From: CAXTSE01 sp964246985
Lineage (GTDB): Bacteria > Actinomycetota > Actinomycetes > Actinomycetales > Microbacteriaceae
DNA: 64,000 nt
Reading direction: 5' to 3'
Assembly (NCBI GenBank): GCA_964246985.1
Contig: CAXTSE010000002.1
Location: 124,001-188,000 of the forward strand
Under the pieces are notes generated by a model. The model was not told the origin of the DNA. It saw only the letters and a list, made by a program, of their open reading frames with translations, and made no database searches. The position numbers and the translations under genes were made by a program. Positions 1 to 7,053 of this stretch are shown piece by piece; the first letter of the stretch is position 1, and each line of letters starts with the position of its first letter.

Positions 1-372
1 CGGATGCCCCGAGACACCCCAGATCCAGCGCGCGCCGACTGTCGCCTCCCACTCGTCCGACGCCGGGAACAGGCCGCTCGAGAGGTGCAGGACGACGAGG
101 CCACGGCGGGCGGCCAGGTGCTGTCGGATGCCGGCGACCAGGCGCTCGTCGTCGGGGTGCGGGTCCGGACCGGCGCCCGCGTTGACCACCAGCAGAGCCG
201 GCGGGTCGTCGGACGCCAGCGCGGCCAGCAGGTCGTCGACCCGATCGAGCACGGAGACCTCGAGGCCTCCGGAGCGCAACGCGTCGGCGGCACCGGCCAA
301 CGACTCGGCGTAGGGATGCCACGGGTCGACGTAGTCGCCCCCGCCGGAGAAGAGGACGCTGCGGATCGTCAC
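1..372 (-). CDS. ThuA-like domain protein, 3' end beyond window
   Basis: The reading frame opens with a GTG at 372-370 that overlaps the TGA stop of xylB (GTGA), so it is translationally coupled to it. The frame is open for 124 codons to the window edge, so the C-terminus is missing. The N-terminus (VTIRSVLFSGGGDYVDPWHP, then LLVVNAG and LVVLHLSSGLFPASDEW) has the alternating beta/alpha layout and conserved 'GGGDYVDPWHP' opening of ThuA-like, class-I-glutamine-amidotransferase-fold proteins. ThuA proteins are linked to sugar catabolism operons, but their reaction is mostly undefined. Being last in the GH43-xylA-xylB run, it probably acts in the same sugar pathway. Family confidence is moderate; no function is claimed. 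Confidence 0.7.
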   Translation of the reverse strand, partial: MTIRSVLFSGGGDYVDPWHPYAESLAGAADALRSGGLEVSVLDRVDDLLAALASDDPPALLVVNAGAGPDPHPDDERLVAGIRQHLAARRGLVVLHLSSGLFPASDEWEATVGARWIWGVSGHP

Positions 373-1790
373 GCGCGGCGGGCGGCGTAGGCCGCCCGGA
401 TCTCGGGGTGCGGATCCGACGCCGGCTCGGCCATCAGAGCCAGCGGCCAGCTGGGCCGGGTCCCGGTCAGGGCCCAGGCCGCCTGCGCGGCAGCCCCGAG
501 CGCGACGTACTCGCCCGGCTCGGGCACCACGACGGGCACGTCGAAGACCTGCGATGCGATCGTCGCGACGGCCGGGTTCTGGGCCGCGCCCCCGATGATC
601 AGGATCCGCTCGGCCTCGACGCCGCCCGCGCGCACCGCGTCCAGCCCGTCGGCGAGGCCGCACAGCATCCCCTCGATGGCCGCACGGGCGAGACCGGCGC
701 GCGTCGTCGAGGCGAGGGTCATGCCGAACAGGGTGGCGGTGGCGTCCGGGAGGTTGGGGGTGCGCTCGCCCTCGAAGTAGGGCTGGAGCACGAGACCGGC
801 GGCACCGGGAGCGGCCTCGAGAGCCAGCCGGCCGAGCTCCGCGTGGTCGACGGCGAGCAGGGTGGCGACCGCGTCGAGGATGCGGGCCGCGTTCAGGGTG
901 GCGACCAGAGGCAGGAAGGCGCCCCCGGCATCCGCGAAGCCCGCCACGGTGCCCGTCGCGTCGGCGGCGGGGGTGCGGGTCACGGCGAAGACCGTGCCGC
1001 TCGTGCCGATCGAGACGACGACGTCGCCCGCCCGCGCGTCGAGGCCGAGCGCGGCGCCCGCGTTGTCGCCGGCACCGGGGCCGACGACGATCCCCGCGGG
1101 GACGCCGTCGAGCGCGACGGTCGTGCCGGCCAGCGCGCCGGGACCGAGCACACGCGGCAGGACGGCGTCATGGCCGAGGGCGGCGACGAGCAGCTCGCGG
1201 TCGTATTCGTTGCGGGCGGGCGACCAGTACGAGGTGCCGCTCGCGTCGCTGCGGTCGGAGGTGAGCTGCGCGAGCTCGGACCCGAGGGGTGCGGCGGGAT
1301 CGCCGGCGGGACCGAAGCCGCGCAGGCGCCAGGTGAGCCAGTCGTGGGGGAGCGCGACGGCCGCGACCCGCGCCGCGTTCTCGGGCTCGGCGTCGCGCAG
1401 CCAGCGCAGCTTGGCCCCGGTGAAGGACGCGACGGGCACGCTGCCCGTGCGCCGGGCCAGCTCGTCCGCGCCGAACTCGGCCACCAGTGCGGATGCGGCG
1501 TCGGCCGAGCGGGTGTCGTTCCACAACAGGGCGGGCCGGATCACCGCACCGGTCTCATCGAGGACCACCATGCCGTGCTGCTGGCCGGCGATCGAGATCG
1601 CGGCGACGTCGTCCAGTCCGCCCGCGTCAGAGAGGGCGGCGAGCAGCGCGTCCCACCATGCCGCCGGGTCCACCTCCGTGCCGGGCGGATGGGGCGCGCG
1701 ACCGGTGCGCACCACTTCGCCGGTCGCGGTGTCGCGCACCACCACCTTGCAGCTCTGCGTCGACGAGTCGACGCCGGCGACGAGTGTCAC
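369..1790 (-). CDS. xylB: xylulokinase (FGGY family)
   Basis: This 473-residue protein is a FGGY-family carbohydrate kinase that would phosphorylate D-xylulose to xylulose 5-phosphate, feeding the pentose phosphate pathway in the cytoplasm. The N-terminus (LVAGVDSSTQSCKVVVRD) is the ATPase-fold phosphate-1 segment, SIAGQQHGMVVLD is the substrate-side motif typical of xylulokinases, and the C-terminal half carries IGTSGTVF and GLARAAIEGMLCGLADGLD, the second FGGY signature region. Length fits the family (about 460-500). It lies 27 bases downstream of xylA and overlaps the ThuA-like gene by 4 bases, so GH43-xylA-xylB-thuA is probably one operon. The xylA partner makes xylulose the likely substrate. 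Confidence 0.93.
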   Translation of the reverse strand: MTLVAGVDSSTQSCKVVVRDTATGEVVRTGRAPHPPGTEVDPAAWWDALLAALSDAGGLDDVAAISIAGQQHGMVVLDETGAVIRPALLWNDTRSADAASALVAEFGADELARRTGSVPVASFTGAKLRWLRDAEPENAARVAAVALPHDWLTWRLRGFGPAGDPAAPLGSELAQLTSDRSDASGTSYWSPARNEYDRELLVAALGHDAVLPRVLGPGALAGTTVALDGVPAGIVVGPGAGDNAGAALGLDARAGDVVVSIGTSGTVFAVTRTPAADATGTVAGFADAGGAFLPLVATLNAARILDAVATLLAVDHAELGRLALEAAPGAAGLVLQPYFEGERTPNLPDATATLFGMTLASTTRAGLARAAIEGMLCGLADGLDAVRAGGVEAERILIIGGAAQNPAVATIASQVFDVPVVVPEPGEYVALGAAAQAAWALTGTRPSWPLALMAEPASDPHPEIRAAYAARRA

Positions 1791-1802
1791 GGCTCTCCCT
1801 CG

Positions 1803-1817
1803 GGTTCGACAGGCTCG
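1803..1817. repeat. half-copy of GAGCCTGTCG palindromic repeat
   Basis: In the xylA-xylB gap, GGTTCGACAGGCTCG is the reverse complement of the repeat arm core GAGCCTGTCG seen at 27399, 30015, 31303, 31336, 53659 and 60808. Only one arm is present. It runs up to the xylA stop codon region. Confidence 0.55.
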
Positions 1818-3005
1818 CTACCGCGCGCCCAGCAGGTGCTCGGTGGCGAGCTGCTGCAGCTTCACGAAGCCGAAGCCCTTGCCGCCGAGGTAGGCGTCGG
1901 CGTCGAAGTCCTCGTACGAGGCGCGGTCGGCGAGCAGGTCGTCGTAGCTCTCGCCCTCGCCCAGCGTCGGGGTCGACAGCTCGAGGACCTTCGAGGCCTC
2001 GAGCGCCGCCTGCACCTCGGGGTCGGCGCGGAAGGCCGCGGCGCGCTCCTTGAGCAGCAGGTAGGTGCGCATGTTGGCGTCGGCGGACTCCCAGACGCCG
2101 TCCTCGTCCTCGGTGCGGCTCGGCTTGTAGTCGAAGTGACGCGGTCCGGTGTAGGCGGGGACGCCGCCGGGGCCGCCGTTCTCGAGCAGGTCGACGAGGG
2201 CGAACGCGTTGTGCAGGTCGCCGTGACCGAAGACCAGGTCCTGGTCGTACTTGATGCCGCGCTGGCCGTTGAGGTCGATGTGGAAGAGCTTGTCGTGGTA
2301 CAGCGCCTGCGCGATGCCGGCCGCGAAGTTCAGGCCCGCCATCTGCTCGTGGCCGACCTCGGGGTTGAGGCCCACCATCTCGGGGCGCTCGAGGCTGTTG
2401 ATGAAGGCGAGCGCGTGTCCGAGGGTCGGCAGCAGGATGTCGCCGCGGGGCTCGTTGGGCTTCGGCTCGATGGCGAAGCGGATGCCGTAGCCCTTGTCGA
2501 CGACGTACTGGCTGAGCAGGTCGACGGCCTCCTTGTAGCGCGACAGCGCCTGGCGGATGTCCTTGGCCGCGTCGTACTCGGCGCCCTCGCGGCCGCCCCA
2601 CATGACGAAGGTCTCGGCGCCGAGCTCAGCGGCGAGATCGATGTTGCGCAGCACCTTGCGCAGCGCGAAGCGGCGCACATCGCGGTCGTTGGACGTGAAT
2701 CCGCCGTCCTTGAAGACGGGGGCGCTGAACAGGTTCGTGGTGACCATCGGGATCACGAGGCCGGTCGACTCGAGCGCGCCCTTCAGGCGGTCGATCTCGG
2801 TCTGGCGCTCGGCGTCGGTCGAGCCGAAGGCGAAGAGGTCGTCGTCGTGGAACGTGAGGCCGTAGGCGCCGAGCTCTGCCAGCTTCTCGACGGCGTGGAC
2901 CGTGTCGAGGTGGGTGCGGGTCGGGCCGCCGAAGGGGTCGGTGCCGTTGTAGCCGATGGTCCAGAGGCCGAAGGTGAACTTGTCTGCGGGGGTGGGGGTG
3001 GGCAT
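1818..3005 (-). CDS. xylA: xylose isomerase
   Basis: This 395-residue TIM-barrel protein interconverts D-xylose and D-xylulose with two divalent metals. Visible motifs are FHDDDLF around residues 52-58 (catalytic His53 and Asp56), the metal-binding EPKPNEPRGD around 180-189 (Glu180, Lys182), NPEVGHEQMAGLNF, and FHIDLNGQ with the late metal ligands DQDLVFGHGD. Length matches the actinobacterial class (about 390). The start at 3005 is chosen because AGGAG sits 9 bases upstream of that ATG; a longer frame to 3050 would begin inside the preceding gap and adds no conserved sequence. It is followed by xylB and preceded by GH43 48 bases upstream. Confidence 0.96.
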   Translation of the reverse strand: MPTPTPADKFTFGLWTIGYNGTDPFGGPTRTHLDTVHAVEKLAELGAYGLTFHDDDLFAFGSTDAERQTEIDRLKGALESTGLVIPMVTTNLFSAPVFKDGGFTSNDRDVRRFALRKVLRNIDLAAELGAETFVMWGGREGAEYDAAKDIRQALSRYKEAVDLLSQYVVDKGYGIRFAIEPKPNEPRGDILLPTLGHALAFINSLERPEMVGLNPEVGHEQMAGLNFAAGIAQALYHDKLFHIDLNGQRGIKYDQDLVFGHGDLHNAFALVDLLENGGPGGVPAYTGPRHFDYKPSRTEDEDGVWESADANMRTYLLLKERAAAFRADPEVQAALEASKVLELSTPTLGEGESYDDLLADRASYEDFDADAYLGGKGFGFVKLQQLATEHLLGAR

Positions 3006-3036
3006 GGTCGGACTCCTGGCTCGGCGGTGAGACGAA

Positions 3037-3052
3037 TTGTTGGCAGACACAA
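3037..3052. promoter_or_regulatory. possible operator upstream of xylA
   Basis: TTGT-N8-ACAA is a 4-base inverted repeat in the 48-base GH43-xylA gap. It could be a regulator site for the xylA-xylB part of the operon, but the arms are short and no second copy was found, so support is weak. Confidence 0.25.
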
Positions 3053-3053
3053 C

Positions 3054-4661
3054 CTATCCCACGGCGTCGGTCTCCGCCACCGCCTCCGAGGCGCGGTACT
3101 CGAGCCGGTCGACGTCGGCCACGGCGTCTGAGGGGGCACCCGACCCGGTCGCGTAGGCGCCCCACCAGGTTCCGACGAACGATCCCCGCACCTCGGCGCG
3201 CATCCCGGACAGGTCGGCCTCGGCGAGGGCCGTCCACCGTCCATCGACCGACCACGACGCCGTCGCGGCGAGGCCGTCGACGCGCAGTTCGAGCTCGACG
3301 GGTCCGGACGACGGCAGCGGATGCGACGCGAGCTCGCGGGTGACGCCCTCGTCGCGCATCCGGGCGACGACCCGGCGTGAGGGGACGCCCTCCGGGTCGC
3401 GGTCGTCGCGCTCACCGGCGGCGATGACGAGCGTCAGGTGGGCGTCGTCGGTGTGCCGCAGCGCGATCCCGGCCTCGTCGCCCGCGCGGGCGGGCTGGAA
3501 CTCGATCAGACCCCGCAGCGATGCGCGGGTGTGCTGGAGGCGGCGCGCGACGAATGCCGGGGAGGCGGCATCCTCGAGGGTGGCGGCGAGCAGCGGAAGT
3601 CGGAGCCAGCCCGGTCGTGCCGTCAGCGAGAAGCGCGGCGCGTCGTGGGTGCGCACCAGGTTCCATGCGAGGCCGAGGGTCGGGTCGTCGAAGTCGTCGA
3701 TGTCAGCGGCGGGGGTCGGATCCGCGTCCGGGATCCCGTCGCCCGAGACCACCGGCAGGACCCGGCCCGCTCCCGGCGCGAAGACCGGGCGGGAGTCCTG
3801 CCAGACGACGGGCACGAGGTGGGTCTCACGGCCCAGCAGCGTCTCGCGACCGCCCTCGGTGCGCGTCGCCAGCAGCACGGCCCACCAGCCGCCGTCGGAC
3901 GCATCGACCAGATCGGCGTGCCCGACGTTGACGAGCGGCTCGCCGCCGCCGAGGTGCCGGTGGGTCAGCACGGGGTTCTCGGGGATTCCCCGGAACGGCC
4001 CCGTGGGCGAGTCGGCGAAGGCCGCGATGACGGCGTGCTGCCGACCTGTTCCGCCCTCCGCGGCGATCAGCAGGTAGCGGTCGTCGACCCGGTAGATGTG
4101 CGGGCCTTCCGCCCACTGGGCGCCCTCGAGTGCGCCGTGCCACACGATGTGCTCGGGCCCGACCGGGGCGAAGCCGGCCGGGTCGAGCTCCCGCACCCAG
4201 ACCTCGGTCTGCCAGGGCCAGAGCGGCTCGGCGGCGAGCCGGACCGCGCACATCCACAGCCGTCCGTCGTCGAACAGGAAGGAGGGATCGAAGCCGGCCC
4301 CCTCGAGCAGGATCGGATCCGACCAGGGCCCCGCGGCATCCGCGGCGGTGACGACGAAGTTCTGGCCGTGTCCGTCGCTGCCGGCCACGAGGGTGCAGAT
4401 CACGTGGAACAGCCCGTCGTGATGTCGGATCGTCGGTGCGTAGAGTCCCGCGTTGAAGGGCAGCGCCGACAGGTCGAGCTGGTCCTCGCGGTCGATCGCG
4501 TGCCCGATCTGACGCCAGTTCACGAGGTCCGTCGAGTGCAGGATCGGCAGGCCCGGCCAGTAGTCGAACGTCGATGTGACGAGATAGAAGTCGTCGCCGA
4601 CGCGGCAGACGCTCGGGTCGGGATACGTGCCGGGGAGGATCGGGTTGGAGTAGGAGCCCAC
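3054..4661 (-). CDS. GH43 beta-xylosidase / alpha-arabinofuranosidase
   Basis: This 535-residue protein is a glycoside hydrolase family 43 enzyme with an N-terminal five-bladed propeller and a C-terminal beta-sandwich (about residue 330 on), the layout of two-domain GH43 beta-xylosidases. Conserved acid residues are visible: Asp in GTYPDPSVCRVGDDFYL (general base), Asp in GAGFDPSFLFDDG (pKa modulator) and Glu in QWAEGPHIYR (general acid). It should cut xylose from the ends of short xylo-oligosaccharides; arabinofuranosidase activity cannot be excluded. There is no signal peptide, so it is cytoplasmic. The start is the GTG at 4661, seven bases after a good -10 (TAGCCT), suggesting leaderless translation; the open frame to 4748 crosses the promoter. 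It is divergent from the LacI-type gene and heads the xylA-xylB operon. Confidence 0.92.
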   Translation of the reverse strand: MGSYSNPILPGTYPDPSVCRVGDDFYLVTSTFDYWPGLPILHSTDLVNWRQIGHAIDREDQLDLSALPFNAGLYAPTIRHHDGLFHVICTLVAGSDGHGQNFVVTAADAAGPWSDPILLEGAGFDPSFLFDDGRLWMCAVRLAAEPLWPWQTEVWVRELDPAGFAPVGPEHIVWHGALEGAQWAEGPHIYRVDDRYLLIAAEGGTGRQHAVIAAFADSPTGPFRGIPENPVLTHRHLGGGEPLVNVGHADLVDASDGGWWAVLLATRTEGGRETLLGRETHLVPVVWQDSRPVFAPGAGRVLPVVSGDGIPDADPTPAADIDDFDDPTLGLAWNLVRTHDAPRFSLTARPGWLRLPLLAATLEDAASPAFVARRLQHTRASLRGLIEFQPARAGDEAGIALRHTDDAHLTLVIAAGERDDRDPEGVPSRRVVARMRDEGVTRELASHPLPSSGPVELELRVDGLAATASWSVDGRWTALAEADLSGMRAEVRGSFVGTWWGAYATGSGAPSDAVADVDRLEYRASEAVAETDAVG

Positions 4662-4668
4662 GCGGAGC

Positions 4669-4697
4669 AGGCTAGGCGGCGGCGGTGGCCGGGGCAA
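4669..4697 (-). promoter_or_regulatory. promoter of the GH43-xylA-xylB operon
   Basis: On the minus strand TTGCCC (4697-4692) and TAGCCT (4674-4669) are separated by 17 bases. Transcription would begin close to the GTG at 4661, giving a leaderless message. Confidence 0.6.
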
Positions 4698-4718
4698 GGA
4701 CTTTCCCGACCGACGCTC

Positions 4719-4729
4719 CGAAAGTTTCG
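4719..4729. promoter_or_regulatory. CGAAAGTTTCG operator (LacI-type)
   Basis: CGAAA-G-TTTCG is an inverted repeat with 5-base arms in the divergent GH43/LacI promoter region. The same 11-mer, extended to TCGAAAGTTTCGA, occurs at 12611-12623 before the transporter operon. It resembles the CGAAA-N-TTTCG boxes reported before Streptomyces xylanase genes. A further outer pair ACTTTC (4700-4705) / GAAAGT surrounds it. It lies about where a -35 for the LacI gene would be (with TAGTCT at 4749-4754 as -10), consistent with autoregulation. Confidence 0.65.
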
Positions 4730-4789
4730 TCCGCGGCTCGGGGGCCACTAGTCTGGCGTGGTCGCTGCCCCTCGAGTCAGGAGGACCGG

Positions 4790-5809
4790 ATGGCCGATAC
4801 CGCTTCCGCAGAGAGGGTCACCCTCGCCCGACTGGCGAGCGAGGCCGAGGTCTCGCTGTCCACGATCTCGAAGGTGCTGAACGGACGACCCGATGTGTCG
4901 TCCGCGACGCGGAGCCGCGTCGAGCGACTGCTCGCCGATCACGGCTACCTCCGGCGCAAGGGCGTCCAGCCGAGCGGCGGCCTCATCGAGCTGGTGTTCC
5001 ACGAGCTCGAGGCGGCGTGGTCGATGGAGATCATCCGCGGTGTCGAGAACATCGCGAGTGCGCAGGGCATGAGCGTCGTGCTCACCGAGAGCGGCAGCCG
5101 TCATGCGCCCGCTCCCGACTGGATCGAGGGCGTGCTGCGTCGGCGCCCTGCCGGCGTCGTGCTGGTCTTCTCCGACCTCCCCACCGAGTACCGCGAGATG
5201 CTGCGCTCGCGGGCCATTCCGTTCGTCATCATCGACCCGGCGGGCGACCCGTCGCCCGACGTTCCATCGGTCGGCTCGGCCAACTGGTCCGGGGGGCTCA
5301 TGGCCACCCGGCATCTGATCGAGCTGGGGCACACCCGCATCGCGGCCATCACCGGTCCCGACGACATGATGTGCTCGCACGCTCGGATCGACGGCTTCCG
5401 CTCGGCGATGAACTCGGCGGGCCTCCCGATCGACCCGGCCTGGATCCGGTTCGGCGACTTCCACACGTCGGGCGGCGCCCATCACGGGCGCGAGCTGCTG
5501 ACCGAGTCCGAGCCCCCGACGGCGATCTTCGCCGGGTCCGACCTGCAGGCGCTCGGCGTGCTGGAGGCGGTGCGCGAGCTCGGCCTGCGCGTCCCCCAGG
5601 ACCTCTCCCTGGTCGGCTACGACGACATCCCGCTCGCCCAGTGGGTGAGTCCGCGGCTGACGACGATCCGCCAGCCGCTGCGGCGCATGGCCGAGGAGGC
5701 GACGCGGCTCGTGGTGCGGATGAGCGAGGCGCCGCTCGAGTCGGTGCCGCGCATGGACCTCGCGATCAACCTCGTGGTGCGCGAGAGCACGGCGCCTCCA
5801 GCGGTCTAG
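4790..5809 (+). CDS. LacI-family regulator of xylan genes
   Basis: This 339-residue repressor has an N-terminal LacI helix-turn-helix (VTLARLASEAEVSLSTISKV, residues 9-28) and hinge (LNGRPDVSSATRSRVERLL), followed by a periplasmic-binding-protein-like sensor with GHTRIAAITG, IDGFRSAM and SLVGYDDIPLAQWVSPRLTT. The start at 4790 has AGGAGG six bases upstream; the open frame continues to 4685 but through the promoter. It is divergent from GH43 and its stop overlaps the convergent GH10 stop. Its likely ligand is xylose or xylobiose and its likely sites are the CGAAAGTTTCG boxes at 4719 and 12611. Family assignment is certain; the regulon is inferred. Confidence 0.93.
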   Translation: MADTASAERVTLARLASEAEVSLSTISKVLNGRPDVSSATRSRVERLLADHGYLRRKGVQPSGGLIELVFHELEAAWSMEIIRGVENIASAQGMSVVLTESGSRHAPAPDWIEGVLRRRPAGVVLVFSDLPTEYREMLRSRAIPFVIIDPAGDPSPDVPSVGSANWSGGLMATRHLIELGHTRIAAITGPDDMMCSHARIDGFRSAMNSAGLPIDPAWIRFGDFHTSGGAHHGRELLTESEPPTAIFAGSDLQALGVLEAVRELGLRVPQDLSLVGYDDIPLAQWVSPRLTTIRQPLRRMAEEATRLVVRMSEAPLESVPRMDLAINLVVRESTAPPAV

Positions 5810-7053
5810 CGGGCGAGGCCCACCGCCGGGAGCTCGATCCGCAGCGCCGCAGCGGACGATCCGGCTGCGGCGATGGCGAAGGGCGCCGCGCTGTCGCCGG
5901 CCGTCACGCGGTAGTCGCCGAGGAATCCCGACACCGGCACCCGCCCGTCGGAGTCCGTGCGCAGATGGGTCGGCGGCATCCACCACTCCTGGCGGACGAG
6001 CGACCGCAGGGCGTCGTAGGCGGGCTTCCGTGAGCCGTCGATCCGCAGCAGCCCGGCGGGCGCGCCGAGCCAGGCTCCCCGGTCGCCGATCCCCCAGTAG
6101 GTGATGGACTGGACCGCCGGATGCCCGACCAGCGAGCGGTAGTGCCTGGTGAGCTCGTCCGCCTGCCGCTCCTCGCCCGCGGGCGTGGTCGGCCAGGACT
6201 CGGGCTGCCAGTCGTTCAGATCGACGATCTCGGGCGGCATCAGATCGCCGGACAGCAGCGTCGTCTCGGTGAGGTGGAGGGGGAGACCGAACCGGGCGAA
6301 TCTGTCGACGATCGCCAGCGCCGCATCCTCGCCGCGATACCCCTGGTGCATATGGGTCTGCAGCCCGATCGCGTCGATGGGCACGCCTGCGGCGAGCAGC
6401 TCCTCGATGAGCCGCTCGTAGTCGCTCGACAGATCGAAGTCGTTGATGAGCAGCACCGCGTCGGGGTCGGCCGCCCGTGCCTCCGCGAACGCCGCCTGCA
6501 CGAGCGGGACGCGTCCGCGTGCCTGCGCGAGGCGCGAGACCGCGTTCGGCACGCCGTCCGGCTCGTTGTCGAAGACGGGCATGATGACCGCCTCGTTGAC
6601 GACGTCCCAGGAGCCGATCAGGCCGCGGAATCCACCGACCTCGCGGCGCACCCGGCCGAGGGTCAGCCGCTCCACCTCGTCGAGGGACAGGGAGTCCATC
6701 CATGCGGCCTTGACCGTGTGCCAGACCAGCGGGTGGCCCTTCAGCCGCACCCCACGCTCGGCGAACCAGGTGGCCGCGCTGCGGATCCGGTCGACGGCGG
6801 TGACGCCGGGCTGCGGCTCGTAGTCGCCGCGGTAGAACGGCAGCGTCGCGGTGTCGAAGACGCCCAGCCAGTCGTCGACGAGCCGGCTGGCGTCCTCCTC
6901 GCCCGCGGTATGGGGGATCAGCTCGAACCCCGTGGAGCCGAACGCGAACGCGTGACGCACCTGCTCGACGACGACATCGTGGTCGGCGACGGGTGCGCCG
7001 TCGGCATCGATGAGCTGCACGGTCACCTCGCCCACCCGGTGGGCGGGCCTCAC
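5806..7053 (-). CDS. GH10 endo-1,4-beta-xylanase, cytoplasmic
   Basis: This 415-residue protein has the GH10 barrel: GHPLVWHT (substrate-binding His), SWDVVNEAV with acid/base Glu, INDFDLSSDYERLIEELLAAGVPIDAIGLQTHM, and nucleophile Glu in HLTETT. A short N-terminal beta-rich extension (GEVTVQLIDADGAPVADHDV) precedes the barrel and a C-terminal carbohydrate-related extension follows. No signal peptide is visible, so this is an intracellular xylanase acting on imported oligosaccharides, unlike the secreted enzymes usual for the family. The GTG start at 7053 overlaps the GH3 stop (GTGA), indicating coupling. The gene ends exactly against the convergent LacI gene with overlapping CTAG stops. Confidence 0.9.
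   Translation of the reverse strand: MRPAHRVGEVTVQLIDADGAPVADHDVVVEQVRHAFAFGSTGFELIPHTAGEEDASRLVDDWLGVFDTATLPFYRGDYEPQPGVTAVDRIRSAATWFAERGVRLKGHPLVWHTVKAAWMDSLSLDEVERLTLGRVRREVGGFRGLIGSWDVVNEAVIMPVFDNEPDGVPNAVSRLAQARGRVPLVQAAFAEARAADPDAVLLINDFDLSSDYERLIEELLAAGVPIDAIGLQTHMHQGYRGEDAALAIVDRFARFGLPLHLTETTLLSGDLMPPEIVDLNDWQPESWPTTPAGEERQADELTRHYRSLVGHPAVQSITYWGIGDRGAWLGAPAGLLRIDGSRKPAYDALRSLVRQEWWMPPTHLRTDSDGRVPVSGFLGDYRVTAGDSAAPFAIAAAGSSAAALRIELPAVGLAR

Noticed and set aside
408..3131. Very long plus-strand open frame opposite xylB and xylA
   Set aside because: It is an antisense shadow of two well-supported genes; its product is low-complexity Arg/Gly/Ala with no motif.
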